This document shows positions 11,600 to 24,101 of a DNA stretch of 55,012 bases, in pieces. Both the position numbers and the translations under genes were made by a program. Below the pieces are notes generated by a model, which saw nothing but the letters and a program-made list of their open reading frames with translations, was not told the DNA's origin and ran no database searches. Source of the stretch: Acanthaster planci (Eukaryota; Echinodermata; Asteroidea; Valvatida; Acanthasteridae); assembly GCF_001949145.1 (NCBI RefSeq), contig NW_019091380.1, positions 2,893,272-2,948,283 on the forward strand, given 5' to 3'. Positions within the stretch are counted from its first letter, which is position 1, and each line of letters opens with the position of its first letter.

Positions 11600-13680
11600 C
11601 TCCCCCGAAGTATATATAGTGAGAATGCTCGTAAACAGTAAGAAAATGAAGAGAGTCAAACTTTTTCTCATCATTTTCCATCAATTTTGTGCTTTTTTAT
11701 GGCTTTTTTTAAAAGTTATTTCTTAGGTGCTTTAAAATACATCAGTTGAAAAATATACTGAATTCTCCTTACTGTTGAGAGAGGTTTCGACATCAAGTCC
11801 ACTAGTGCAAATACTTTGACGTAAAACTTTAAATGAATTCAAATCCATTTCATTTGCACTGGTAGCTAACCAAATGCACACAGTATGCCTAATTATCCCC
11901 AAATAATCATTTTTTAAATCTGAAGATGCCAATTTGTATTTTACATGATCAAAGTCACTCTTTAGAAGTTTTGAAAAATGACATGCGGAGTTGCATTTTG
12001 GTCCATTTTATGAAGAACATGCTATATGCACATTGGAGAGTAGTCTGGTACCGCTAGGGTCATATTGCATACATCTATGGTACTGTTACCTCACCATGGC
12101 CCAATCACATGCACAATTGTTACAGGTCTACTTTAAGGAGTGTACATGTGCTATGCTCAAAAAAATGTGTACACAGTCTGTGCACTTCATTGGCAGCAAG
12201 GTACGTGTATATGCACATAGGTGGTAAATGGTCGTCAGGCACTTTTGATTGGTCGTTGTTTGTGCCTGGGTAGTAGAGTAAAAGTTTCTATTTTTAGTGA
12301 GCCTGTTTACATTGTCATTACACATTTCCCGGTATATTCACACCTGGACTCTAATTAGCAAGTATAGTTAGGCAAGCTTTTGAAAATTATGGAGCTGGAT
12401 CCCATATGGCGCAGTTTTTCCTTTGTGATTGTTGCTTTATCTGCATCTGAATGAACACATTGACTCTGTATCTATTCAATCAGTGTGACATCCTGATTGA
12501 CACATTATGTTAAGTGAAGGCAGTACCTATCTTGTTGATATCAATCGTGGTGTCAGTTGTGTATGATTCATCAGAAGGCCATTTACATCACATGGCTCTG
12601 GTGAGTTTCATCTACCAATTCTCTATTCTTGTGCCCAAATTGGCCATAAAATGGAGCTGATATTTCCTTAAACCCGCTTCAAGATTTTGGAGGATTGAGG
12701 GTGAATGGCAAAAGTGCATGGCTGATTGCGAAGGATGCCATGCATGAAGGTCATCGATTGGACCTTGTGTTGTTTTTGCTTAGTCAAGTGCAGAATTCAG
12801 CCCTGATATTTCTTTTGAATCAACTGCACTGCTCAATGCTTAAGAATGCCGTTAGTACAGCCTCAACATAATGACAGGAACTGCCAGAGGATTTTGAAGG
12901 ATTGAGGCAGTGGGCACACCTCTAAAAAACATTTTAGAGAAATTTTGGAGGATTGAGGCTAAATGCAATTTTTCATGTTGAAAATCGGAGGACTTTGGAG
13001 GACTTTGAGATGGTTCCTACTTCCCAGTAAAAAGGCCTGGGGGAGGGTAGGGTTAGAGGTTATATTTCACTTTACAGTAGTGTGTACAGTTGCTGCTGGT
13101 ACAATCCTAGGTAAGGCCGAACAACTGAAGCTGGTTTTTATTCGGGTGCTCCAGTAGGAAAATGTGAATTAATAACAAAAAATGGAGAACTACAATATGA
13201 ACACCCCAAAAAAAAAAAAACCAGATTCACATGTAACAACATTTTACAAGGACACAGAGCAAGCCAACCTGAATATCAGATGAACACTATGACAGTGAAA
13301 AACCAAAATGAAACATTTTGCTAAACAATAACACTGCCGCTAACACAAAGATAGAGATGCTGGAATGCATATACACAAATATTCCTCCCAAAATGTTAGA
13401 CTTGACAAAACAAGGAGAATACCGGTATGTACCGGTACATGCCAAAGCCAAACACTAAAAAGAAACTCAAGAACAGGTAACAATGCATCCAAAGTACCGA
13501 CCATTTTCAGAAAGTTGTGGGAAAGGACAATTTGGAAGAGCAGTCTGAAAAAGAAAAGATGCAGGCGCATGACAGTTTTTGTCTTGCTTGCCTGTCTGTG
13601 TTCATTAATCTTAGGAGAGTCTCTAACCCTCTGATAATTGAATGACGTTGTGCATGACACTGCGCATGGTATTAAGCCTA
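11600..13680. other. No gene seen; GGAGGATTGAGG repeat words
   Basis: Three near-identical words of the form TTTTGGAGGATTGAGG occur at about 12684, 12891 (TTTTGAAGGATTGAGG) and 12942. The reverse-complement form, CCTCAATCCTC, occurs near 8380. This suggests remnants of a dispersed or satellite-like repeat. No exon was recognised. Confidence 0.45.
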
Positions 13681-13681
13681 C

Positions 13682-14571
13682 CATAGAGGAAGGACACAGA
13701 AGGAGTTGCAACTCAGGAACTTCAAAGTGTTCAAGGATGGTTGCCCCCCCCCCAGTCAGACGAATAATGGAAAACATTCCAAAAATGCCTGATTACTGCC
13801 TGCATCTTGACCAGACAATCAGGGCCAGTAATACCCTAGTAATACTAGTAGATTTTTGCTTGCAATTAAATACAAATTATCGATGTGACCAGGAAATAGA
13901 GAGAGAAAAATTCCTGATATTAGACCTACTTTTGCCATCATAGATAAACTTTTAAAATTTTGATACACTGTTCCATTATCCATGCAAAGTTTGGAATTTT
14001 GTTATCCTCCATTCAATACACCAGTGTTCAAAGACTTAGTGCGAATTTGGCTAAGACTGGCCAACAAAATGTTCACTACTACTGGAAAGCTTAGTTCATT
14101 AGGAACAAAATGCACTATTTCATCACATATGTACAAATGCCGTAATAAAAATGATTCAAACAAAACACAAAATCTTGTAAACAACCGGGCTATATATTCC
14201 CAGAAGAAAGAGCTCATTAAGGGCAATGACTGCACTTACAGATTAAGGGAACACAGCGTAATGCAAGCAATTACACAAGCATTAAATATGATGTTGTCAA
14301 CTTGTCATGAGATTATACCAAGTACCAACAAAGGCATGAATATTCAGTTTTCTATACCTCAGTACACAAAGTTTTAAGGATGCAGATTACCATCGACAAA
14401 TTGCAGCAGTGATCATAGGGTACAAAGAGGTCTTGTGGTTGTGAAACAGATGGTGTGTAGCAAGCATTCGCTGCGCTCTGGCTATGGACATACCAGACAA
14501 GCCAGAAAGCGGTAATTGGCCAGATGTTACAGCCCGGGCAGTTCAAACTCCTTCTGTGTCCTTCCTCTATG
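13682..14571. repeat. Inverted repeat with two perfect 26-bp arms
   Basis: Bases 13682-13707 (beginning CATAGAGGAAGGACACAG) are the exact reverse complement of 14546-14571, and the match weakens immediately outside both arms. The 838-bp interior holds a 131-codon open frame (13982-14377, plus) with no motif I recognise, and a poly-C run at about 13744. It could be a nonautonomous DNA transposon with these arms as terminal repeats, or two fragments of one repeat in opposite orientation. No target-site duplication was seen. Confidence 0.7.
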
Positions 14572-14574
14572 ATC

Positions 14575-17000
14575 ATTCTTACTTGCTTCTTATGACTTCA
14601 TTAGATTAGATACTTCATATTTTATGCAGTATTTTGCAAAGTTGTGTTTATCGTTTTGTAAGCATGTACCGGTACATGTATATTTTGGAATTTTTTTAAA
14701 CGATTACACTGGGATTTCTATTCTGCTTGCTACATGTACATAGAATAGAAATTGGTAACATTTCAGATTTGGGATAATATTAGGATCACATGTACATGTG
14801 TGCATGGACATGTGCTAGTATGTTAACATGTAGAATTTGATTTTATTTTTAGCAACGAGGGCCTTTTGCAGTGAATATGTCTGAATTTCTGTACATGCAC
14901 ATTTAGGGCAGTTTTTTCTTAATTTGAATAAGCATGATAACTGCTTGATATCTCCTCTTTGTGATCTTGTTGAATAGGTCACTTCTTTAAACGTGAAATT
15001 TTACATTCTTTCTGGACAACTGAGGGCACTTTTTCTGTGATGTAATTCAGGGAAGACACTGTCCAGTGTCAAGATTTCTGTTTCACATCGTGAACTGAAG
15101 ATTTGCTGATTGATAGTCTGGGCTTACATGTACAAGTCGGGTCATGTGTTTACTCAACATTAAATCACCCCGGAAAAGGAATTTTCAACACCAACAGAAT
15201 TTCCAGCAACTGTTTGTGCAGAAATTCATGTATATTAAGCACGGATATTTCATGCTAGAATGACATTATAGATTTGTAAAGGATTATGGATATTCCAAAA
15301 ACATGAAAACTTAAAAGGCTCCAAAAGACAATGTGCCCTTCAAAACAAAAATAAAATGAAAATAAGGTTAAATTGGACACTGTCTTCAAAGATTTCATTA
15401 AAACGTATGTATACATACATGTACATGCTTCCAAAAAAAAATCCCTTTCTTAATTCTTGGAAGTACAAATTGCATAGTGTCGGTATCTAACAAATAGCCA
15501 AAATATCCAGGCAAGCCTAATTTGGGGATACTCTTGGGAAGAGATGCATGGAGGTCTGGTCTGATGTAGTCCTGGTTGATTTGGACCTCCATGACCTCTC
15601 TTATTTTGCCTATGGCTTGTATAGGCAGCCAAATTTTGTAGAAAACATTAAGGTTGATTTTTTATTTTACCTCCATTTTGTTCAAAATGGAGACTGTCTC
15701 AGTGATTTTAAATACAGTACGGTTGTATTTTCATTCACATGTGCTGGAAGTATGTAGCAGTATAATACGAGTGTTATTTAACTCTGTGAATTAATTTTTG
15801 TTCCAATGGCCAGCCATACTTTTAGCAGCCGCTTGAACGAAAAATACAGCTGTGATGTCAAAAGAGCAGACCTTATTGGAAGATTCTAATAAGTGGCTGT
15901 AGAACGAGAGAGGTGGCTTCTCTGAGATGCAGAGACAGGCTCTGTAGGAATTGAAGCGACAAGGTCAAGTCATGTAGTCCAGATTTTTGTTCGTAGATGA
16001 AGGTCGAATAGACATACATATTGAAAATTATTTTGATATTTTTTTGTTCTTTTGTTTCTGTTTCTTCTAGGTGCTCAAAGGTACATGTATATACCTCTCA
16101 GTTCAACAATAATTGTAAAAACAAATTAACAAATTTGACAGGATATACATGTAGAAGAGAATTAAAAGTCAGGGTTTGTAATATCAGCATACAAAGCATA
16201 AAATCAAAATGAAAATTTTGGAAAGTAAGGCAAGTGATCAGCAAACTAGTTAAAATATGTACTAGATTTATAGTTGGTTATTTCATTTGTTCTTGTGTTG
16301 AAAAGACCATGAAATTTGACATCTTTATTTTTTCCCCTTCCATCGTCATCAATCCTACGGTCAGTGGCTTTGTTGCTCGGCTAGCACCTGGGTTGCCACG
16401 ACAACAGTGCACATCCCAGAACAAAGTGTGTAGTGTAACTTTACACCGAGGGAGGTTTGGGTCAACTCCTTTGCTCTGAAGCAGGGTATCCAAAAAAAAA
16501 GAAGCAAAGAATGCTGATTCAAGATTGAATCTAGTCTTTGCTGGAGGCTGTGAAAATGAATATCATACTTGAGGAAAGTGTGGACAGAAGATGAATTGGA
16601 AAACAGCTTGCAGAAATCTGAAATGTTGCATTTTTTGTTTCCAGTAATTTTAGACAAAACAATGAATACAAAAAGTATTGAAAGTGCTTTTAAAAAAATG
16701 TATCACCGTTTTAGCATTGGAATTGGCATTTACAAAAAAGGGAAGCTGGGTGGCATGTAAGTTGTAATTAGATCTGTCTTGAAAAGCTGTTACCGGTATA
16801 TTTATAAGCAGTTGAGAGCAAAAAAAAAACCAAGGATACAGGAAAGGATACCTGAAATATAGGGAGGGGGGCATGAGGTGTGTACCTCTTCCTAGAGCCG
16901 TTAATATTTTGCTTTGCATTGGATCTTGTTCATCCAACAGCACATTTAACACCAATTACAAGATGAAAATGAGTGAAGAAGACAAGAAAGAAATATTCAG
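14575..17000. other. No gene seen
   Basis: AT-rich spacer with scattered ACATGTACA runs. A strong pyrimidine tract ending in TTCTAG near 16070 mimics a plus-strand splice acceptor but is not followed by a coding stretch. Nothing else can be supported. Confidence 0.4.
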
Positions 17001-17002
17001 TT

Positions 17003-17166
17003 TTAGAGGCGGGAGGATAACCCCAGATAAATGTTTTGGGGAAAACCCTCGGGACTCTGGTACCTTAGGGAATGAAAACCCAAGCCACACGTGGACTGAG
17101 TCAGATTCGAACCCAGGCCCCAAGAGGTGAAAGGCGAGGAAAGAAACACTACGCCAACCTGACTCC
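17003..17166 (-). mobile_element. tRNA-derived SINE, near-full copy
   Basis: Reading the minus strand from 17166: GAGTCAGGTTGGCGTAGTG (mutated A box at 17147-17155), CTTTCCTCGCCTTTCACCTC, then an intact B box core GGGTTCGAATC (plus 17104-17114), then a body containing GGGTTTTCATTCCCTA and GGGTTTTCCCC. The order A box, about 33 bases, B box, body is that of a tRNA-derived SINE. Head and body match the copy at 44606-44759. The exact 3' end is uncertain. Confidence 0.8.
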
Positions 17167-17169
17167 CCA

Positions 17170-19575
17170 ATTCATCATATACATGAATGTGTAGAGTAAG
17201 GATTGGATTGACAAAATGGCTTGTACTGTGTTGAGCTGTAATATGTACATGTACATATGTGTATGTACTAGTATACAGATGTACAACCATGTACATTACC
17301 TTGCAGAAGATTTCAGCTATCACTCTCTGTTCATCATGGTGTATTTTTCACTGACCAGAAATCCCCTTTTATCTCAACACAACACAACAAAAACCCTAGT
17401 CCTAACTGTACTGTGTCCCCCAAATCCCACATGAATAGTGTGCACGGCAGAGCCCAGAATGTTATGACCTTTACACACATTGGTCTCCACAAGCACAGAT
17501 AGTGTGCCTGGAAAGTTTGGAGTACTGTTGCCTGTCAGAGCAGGAGTTTGCAGGATTCTGATTTCAGTCAGGGTCCCTGGACAAAAAAAAGTCACCCAGG
17601 TCAGAGCAGATGGTTCCTTTACTTGGACATGCAGCATTACAAGGAAATAGTTGATTTGAAGGCAGGTAATCTTGGGGAGATTGGTTTCCTCTAAAGCTGG
17701 CAGTTACGGATTTGGCGCTTGATGTGGCTAATGTGGATATTACAGTGAACTTTCCTTGAATGTCAAAGTACTAAAACTACTATTCAGTTTATTTCATGGT
17801 GCAAGTTGATAAACAGGAGAATTAGTGTTTGCTGACACAGGTTATGAACACATGCTTTCACACATAAGCCCACAGAACACACAACTGTATGTACATGTAC
17901 ATACAGTGTGTACACATTGTATTATGTACTACCAGTAGCAGGTGGAAAAAGTCTACACTTCAAAATGAGTAATTAGATAGCTAACTGAAAAGGTGGCTGG
18001 GAGCATTCTTTCTTATTCTCCTTGTTGGGGAGAACAGTGCATCCTTAGGGATACCCCATCTATTCCATTACTGTTCATAGCTTCGGGGTCATTTGCAAAT
18101 TGTAATGGAGGACAGATACTGAAATGCATGATTCACTGTAGCAGCAGCTTGGTCCCTGTTGCACATTGGCTCTTAAAGGGGTACCCTTACTGGTACACTG
18201 TAGTTCCCTATGTGAATGCTCTTTGTTAAGAACTTTTATTACACTCTGTGTAAGGCTCAAGGACTTTAGTGGATCTGAATTCACTACCACCAAAAGGCCA
18301 TACAGGAAATCTCTGGTTCAATCCACCTGAAATCGTTTTTTTTATTCTGCTGTGTTGACCTCATGATGCAAATTTTATGTAAGATTTTTCTTAATGCTCG
18401 CAGATAAACGCTAGACACATACAATACACAAAATTTGAGGCCAGTTCTTTCCATTCAGTATTTTCACTGGATAACTCAAAACTTATGCAATGCCAGAAAA
18501 TTAGAGAACCATTTACCGGTATCATGCACAATGTAACACCAAACTTTAATCTCATGCATACCATACTGCTCTTCCAAGAATGACATGAATAGTTGGTTTA
18601 ATTGCAACTGTCACTGTAGGCCTGTGCCAGGTACCCAGGTATCCAGGGACCCACCCATCGATATCAAAACCCAATTCCAGTTTTTCGGGCTGGGTAGCCA
18701 TAAAAATCTCCACATATACAAAGGGCAGACTCGCTGCAAAATCATCCCAGTGCTGCAAACCTAGTCCCACAGTCATACCAGTAACTGCGGTTCAGAGACT
18801 GATGGCGCTACTTTGTCAAAAATTCAAGGGAGCTCTTCATTTAATAGAAAGGTGGGGGAGATTCCCTGAAACATTCAGAACAATGTGCTGCTTCCTATGT
18901 ATGAAAAAGGAGCCCTGTTTGGGGAAAATGGTCTACCGGAATTGCGCAATGCCATTTAAGTGTTCCTAAATATTAAGGGTCCTAAATATTAAGGGTACCC
19001 AGGTACCCGGTACTGACATAAATGGGTACCCGGTTCCAAAAATACCCATAATGCACACCCCAAAAAGTATGTCCTTGAGTGAAATATGTAAGGCTTAACG
19101 TTACGGAAAAACTACTGTAGTTTAAAGTACTATAGAGTCAAATTTCAGATCAAATCTTGTGAACAACATGAAGTTGGATGGTTACCAAACCTTGCCTAGA
19201 GCTGTATCCAGATTCAGTGTGAATCTCAGGGTCATGAATCATGAAGAAAGCTTCAATTTCGCATTAAATGGAAACATTCTGAACTTTAGGTTCATAGTAC
19301 AGGACCTTAATGTTACTGATAAACCAGGTAACCAGATCCCGAAGTTAGAGGCCAAAAATTACAAATCTAGAGCCTGAAATCAAGCTTGCGGAAGCAAGCT
19401 TTGTACTCTTTGTTCAGCTTTGTAATTTAGTTTTCATTGTTTTGCTTTTATGCATGCTGCTAAACTCTGTTATTTTGTTTTGGTTGAATAAATAAGAATA
19501 CACACAACCAGGTTTTGGTAAACATTGACACTGGATATCTTCTTCTACGAGAGGATGTATAGGACCCTGACTTAC
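17170..19575. other. No gene recognised; expected site of downstream NAA60 exons
   Basis: The next NAA60 exon should start with two bases completing a Gly codon and encode the second half of the GNAT fold. I looked on the minus strand for the family's conserved YLHVLTTN, PYYY and INGGHPPW segments here and further left and did not see them. A 17-bp direct repeat (TCCTAAATATTAAGGG twice, 18963-18996) is present. Confidence 0.4.
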
Positions 19576-19672
19576 CAATGCCTCTTCTCCTGTATTCCTT
19601 CACGACCCCCAGACTGAGAATGTAGGCCACTTGGGTTGAGTTTGGGAATGTGGATGACAAGATGTTGAAGTC
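19576..19672 (-). CDS. NAA60: NAA60 exon: GNAT acetyl-CoA binding motif
   Basis: N-alpha-acetyltransferase 60 acetylates the N-termini of transmembrane proteins on the cytosolic side of the Golgi. This 97-bp exon encodes DFNILSSTFPNSTQV followed by AYILSLGVVKEYRRRGIG. The latter is the GNAT beta4 strand plus the acetyl-CoA pyrophosphate-binding (R/Q)xxGx(G/A) motif (RRRGIG); human NAA60 reads AYILSLGVVKEFRKHGIG there. The acceptor is CCCCTCAG at 19674-19673 and the donor is GTAAGT from 19575. It starts in phase 0, matching the upstream exon (24102-24231), and ends one base into a Gly codon. It corresponds to residues about 105-136 of the deduced protein. The roughly 100 residues that complete the family's usual length of about 240 must come from exons to the left, which I did not find. 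Confidence 0.92.
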
Positions 19673-20392
19673 CTGAGGGGAGACAAAGAACATAAATTGA
19701 TATAGAAGTCAGCATCTCAGTAAAGGGATTGCACTTCACAGTTTCTCCATGGTTCCAATGTGACAGGCATGGTCGCCAAGTACCAACTGCAAGGGGTCTA
19801 TTGTGAGCCTCTCGCAGGCAATATCATTTATCAATTAAACCATCCACAGAAGGGCACACTTTTTAACATCTCTCTTAACTGATTTATTTTTAAACCCGTT
19901 TCTAATCCCGAATAAAGATGCATTTAGCCAACCTTGTTTGACAAGTGACAGTAAAAAAAAATCCAACAACCAGTAGTATGCATTAAAAACACAAAATACG
20001 AGTAATGCACAGACTGACAGAGGCATATCTTTTCAATACAGATTCCTCCAAGTCAGAGTCACTCCATGAAATCAACAGTCTCTGCTTTGAAAGGGCCTAC
20101 ATGTACATGTACATGTATGTACATGTACTGGTACTGTACATGTACAAAATCAGACGGCATGGAAACTTGTTTGAACATATGTATATGTTCAGGTGCTGTT
20201 ATTGTATTAAAAAAAAAATCCAAACTTTGCCTGACTTCTTCAACTAGCTTTATGGGAAAGTATGTTGTGTAAAAGACACATACAACACTGTGGTGGCTCC
20301 TAACACGGAGGAGATTGACACTACATGTACAATGTACATGCATTAAGTACACCACAGATGACTGCTGTACATGTACAGTGCATGTACCGGTA

Positions 20393-20772
20393 CACCTGTC
20401 CAGTATAGCTGACCACACATGTACCAGTACACCTGTCCAGTACAACTGACCACACATGTACATGTACCAGTACACCTATCTAGTACAACTGACCACACAT
20501 GTACATGTACCAGTACACCTGTCCAGTACAGCTGACCACACATGTACATGTACCGGTACACCTGTCCAGTACAGCTGACCACACATGTACATGTACCGGT
20601 ACACCTGTCCAGTACAGCTGACCACACATGTACATGTACCGGTACACCTGTCCAGTACAGCTGACCACACATGTACATGTACCGGTACACCTGTCCAGTA
20701 CAGCTGATCACACATGTACATGTACCAGTACACCTGTCCAGTACAACTGACCACACATGTACATGTACATGT
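20393..20772. repeat. Minisatellite, 43-bp unit, about 9 copies
   Basis: Units starting CACCTGTCCAGTACAGCTGA begin at 20393, 20430, 20473, 20516, 20559, 20602, 20645, 20688 and 20731. The period is 43 bp except the second unit, which lacks one ACATGT (37 bp). Each unit holds CAGCTG, ACATGTACATGTA and GTACCGGTAC palindromes. Copies differ by few substitutions, which implies recent expansion or homogenisation. Since 43 is not divisible by three, overlapping minus-strand frames in all three phases stay open and encode the same repetitive peptide (CTGQVYRYMYMCGQLYWTGV); these are not genes. The array lies in the NAA60 intron between 19672 and 24102. Confidence 0.97.
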
Positions 20773-20774
20773 AC

Positions 20775-22280
20775 ATTGTAATGGTCGAGTGGTCAGGAAA
20801 GATAACTCAAAACTATAGCAGTTCCTCTTTCAAGCTTTACCATACTGGTACATACATGTACACTTCCAATGAACTATAAACTGAATGAACTATACATGTA
20901 GATCCCTAGCAGTCCCAGATTCTCTGATTTCAATATGATTTTACATACACCATAGGGAGTTTTAAGTACAGAGCTGAGTTTGTGATTACACTTTCAATGT
21001 ACAAAACGTAGGCCTGTGTACACGTACATGTAATACCTGTCTCTGATGTGCTCCACAGTATTTCAAGGGTTGTGCACAAATGTTTTAGGGATTGAAACCC
21101 AGCGTCATTTACTTCCTGGTGCATGTGTTACTATTGTCCCCTGTTGGGATTCATCTACCGGTATCAGTTTGAATCCAATTGATATAGAACTGAAAGGCAC
21201 AAACTGATGCATTCAGACTCCTACTAGAAAAAAAATTGGGGGGGGGGGAACAATTTCAAACCTCTCAAAGATGTCAAATCATTCCATGTAATTCTACATG
21301 TACCTGCTGGTATTTTCTTGTCAGATTTCAATTCCACTTTCAAACCCAATCCGTCTGAAGACTGATGGTGAGTAAATGATGCTGGTACCCTCACAATGTA
21401 GGTGACCGATGTTCTAAAAATGGTTTTGCAACCAGTACTGTTTGGGTTGGACACTGTCCCAGTTTTCTAGAACAAACAGTTGGTTATGATAGATTCTATT
21501 CCCCGTCGCTTAAATACCAGACTTCCAATTTTAAACAAATCAAACAAAATAGTGTTCATAATGTCACAATAGATATTGTGACCCATAAATATTGAACCTC
21601 TTTTAATTTAAACAAGGTTCAACATTTATGGAACAAAATCATTGAAATCTGCATTTGCTCTAGATCAAACCAACACCTGGTTGTTGTACTCTCCACAATG
21701 TACAAATAGATACGCTGCATCAGTCACAACAATTAATCAAATTGAGATATACACCAAAAAATGAAACAAGTAAACTACCCTAAAAATGAACATATAGGAA
21801 ACATGAATTCACCACATGTAGCCATCCCATACATCTGTATGTATTCGGCATATGTACTGATAAGTAACAATTTTAAGTGCATGACAGGGTTTTTCTCCTT
21901 TTTTTGTGTAACCCATGTCCTGCCACTGTCACCCTCCATGACACTCAGCCTTCCATCCACAGCTGTAAATGCAGGGGAAAGCCATTTGGGCAAGGCCAAG
22001 CTAATTTCATTTTTGTTGCTGAACAGCCTGGATATCAAAGCATTCAAAAAGATCTGCTTTGTTGCACACAGTAAGAATACTCTCTGAGATCTTCAAACCT
22101 TCCACAAACATTACAAAGTACCATAGCATTACATACTACAAATGAACTATAACCCTGCTCACTTGGCCCACAAACATCCATCATCAAACTCCCTGGGGTG
22201 TACACCATGGCTCTGCACAGCCGTTTCAAGTGCTAACGTGACTTTCTCTGCCCTCTCACCATGTACCCATTTGGGTGAAG
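20775..22280. other. NAA60 intron, no exon supported; small hairpins
   Basis: Two adjacent inverted repeats lie at 21564-21581 (TCACAAT/ATTGTGA) and 21584-21630 (16-bp arms CATAAATATTGAACCT, one mismatch). A minus-strand open stretch near 21300-21430 is flanked by TTTTTAG and GTACAT, but it resembles no protein I know and disagrees with the NAA60 protein order. Confidence 0.45.
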
Positions 22281-22408
22281 AAAGGTACCAGTAAGTGGGG
22301 GTGAAGTGACTAGCCCAAGGTCAGAAAGTGGGCCCCTGGTGCTGGATTCCAACCCCTGCCCCTATATTCACACATTACACAAACCCAATTCACTAGGTCA
22401 CACATCCC
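22281..22408 (-). mobile_element. MIR-like tRNA-derived SINE
   Basis: The minus strand reads a tRNA-like head with a B-box-like GGGTTGGAATCC (near 22343-22354). It is followed after about 15 bases by CACTTTCTGACCTTGGGCTA and GTCACTTCACCCCCACTTAC. The TGACCTTGGGCAAGT(T/C)ACTT segment directly after a tRNA head is a hallmark of the vertebrate MIR family, and MIR-like elements occur in other animals. It is a single copy in the NAA60 intron with degenerate ends and no visible target duplication. The similarity is by eye only. Confidence 0.7.
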
Positions 22409-22409
22409 A

Positions 22410-24101
22410 AGTCTGTCAGAAAAAAAGAGTAAGGCTCCCATTCATGTATAGCTCTCAACACACTGATGACTGGATAGTTCGTACATTTAGTTACAACTCC
22501 TGGTAAGCAACCCAGTAAGGCCCGCTCACTGGGCAATTAACAAGCTTTAATCTCCAAGGGTACACCTGTGTTCCAGCTGTGCATGTCCTACGTGCTTACT
22601 TGCAATGTTAGATTTTTGAACACTGTGTGTCAGACATAAAAACGGCTGTGACGCATCAGAATACTCTGGGGAGGGTTTAATGGAATGGTCTGCTGCGGGG
22701 GAATTGCGGTGGACACAGTCTTCAATGTAGGTCCTCCATGTACATGTACAGTATACAGGTACACAAATACCCTAAGCAACAGAACAGCACAGTGACCAGA
22801 ATTAGAAGGCAATAGTGTGGTTTCACCAAACACGTGGTGCGGTATGCATGCTTTGATTACCAAATGTATGCAGGCCTCAAGTTTCGCAGCCCATGTTCAA
22901 GTGTTTTTCCTTTGGGCTTGAGTGTTCAACACGTGTTTCGCTCGAGTAAGGTTTCTTCATGTACATGTACCATAACTGGACAAATTGGTACACTAATGCA
23001 TGTCACATGAAGACAATACAATAACATCAAGCCAAAATAAATTTATGGAATTCAATTTTGAAAAAAAATCACATTCAAATTCTGTGCAACTTCCAGAAAG
23101 CCACACCCAACAAAATCCGATGTTGTGCAAGAGCCTACGAGCATTTCTTTGCATAATGCTGAGTTCTGCAGCCATCAAAACGCTGCAGAGGCAATGTTGG
23201 ATTTTGGCTGTTTTAGGACAGTCACAGAAGTTCAAAAGAAGACTGATGTCCTATAAAATAACAGTGGCTAGGCCCTGCATGCTTCCTCAATCCTACAAAA
23301 TCATTCCAAACCTTCTGGTATTTTTGAAGTGTATTCATGAGAAGGTTTGACGTTACGGATGGAAGCAACAAATCCCCTGACCTTACATGCTATGACACAC
23401 ATGCGTTAACCCTAACAGTCCTAAATCCTCCACTATTAATATGATTTTGCGCACACCCTAGGGAGTTAGGGTTAATGATACAAGATGCACTGTGCACATA
23501 CATTTTCAAAAGTCATTTAACAACCGACTGAATACGTGTACGAATAATGCAAAAGCTATCAAATACATGTATAATTAATTAAGCAAATCCAAAAGATTTT
23601 GAATGCAAATGTGACAGATGTTTTGTCCACGTTGAATTCACAGCTGGAATTTAGGCACGCACTTTATCAACCGTGCACTGATGTACATGTAAGCATATTT
23701 TATCTCAGAGTCATGTGAAGTACTGACTTTCTGATTTCAGTAGTCTCTATTCAAGTTGTGACTGATGCAATACTGGGTGTTATGCATTATGTTAACCACT
23801 GGCTTCAAGAGCATGCACTTAAAAAAGCCTTGGCTTAAGACTATTGCTTTTTCCAGTTGTTATCAATGCCTTGCAGTGAAACACTGGAGTAAGCACATGT
23901 ACAAACAAGTCTGCAAAGATCTCAGCGTTTTCTGTAGCATTATAAAAACCTCCAAATACATGTACATGTAGTACATTCTCGGGCCCAACATCTAAAGTCC
24001 AACACTCAACCAAAATCACCACCTAAAATATCCATATTTACCGATACATGTACGTGAGTATTCCTTGAGGGTGAGGAGCAGCCACGTAGCTACAAACTTA
24101 C
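22410..24101. other. NAA60 intron, no exon supported
   Basis: AT-rich intron sequence with a few ACATGTACATG runs and a CACCCTAGGGAGTTAGGGTTAA word near 23452 that resembles one near 20945. Nothing coding is recognised. Confidence 0.5.

Noticed and set aside
16020-16085. Strong plus-strand pyrimidine tract ending TTCTAG with a GT ten bases later (micro-exon)
   Set aside because: No plus-strand gene surrounds it, and T-rich tracts are frequent here.
18552-18776. Possible NAA60 downstream exon on the minus strand
   Set aside because: The peptide has none of the expected GNAT C-terminal motifs and no phase-1 acceptor was found.
20343-20756. Three overlapping minus-strand open frames of up to 137 codons
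   Set aside because: They are translations of the 43-bp minisatellite in different phases, not genes.
20393-20772. Regular repeats resembling a CRISPR array
   Set aside because: The units abut without unique spacers, the genome is eukaryotic, and the units are minisatellite copies.
21290-21435. Exon-like minus-strand stretch between TTTTTAG and GTACAT
   Set aside because: It does not fit NAA60 protein order, resembles no protein I know, and has only weak splice sites.
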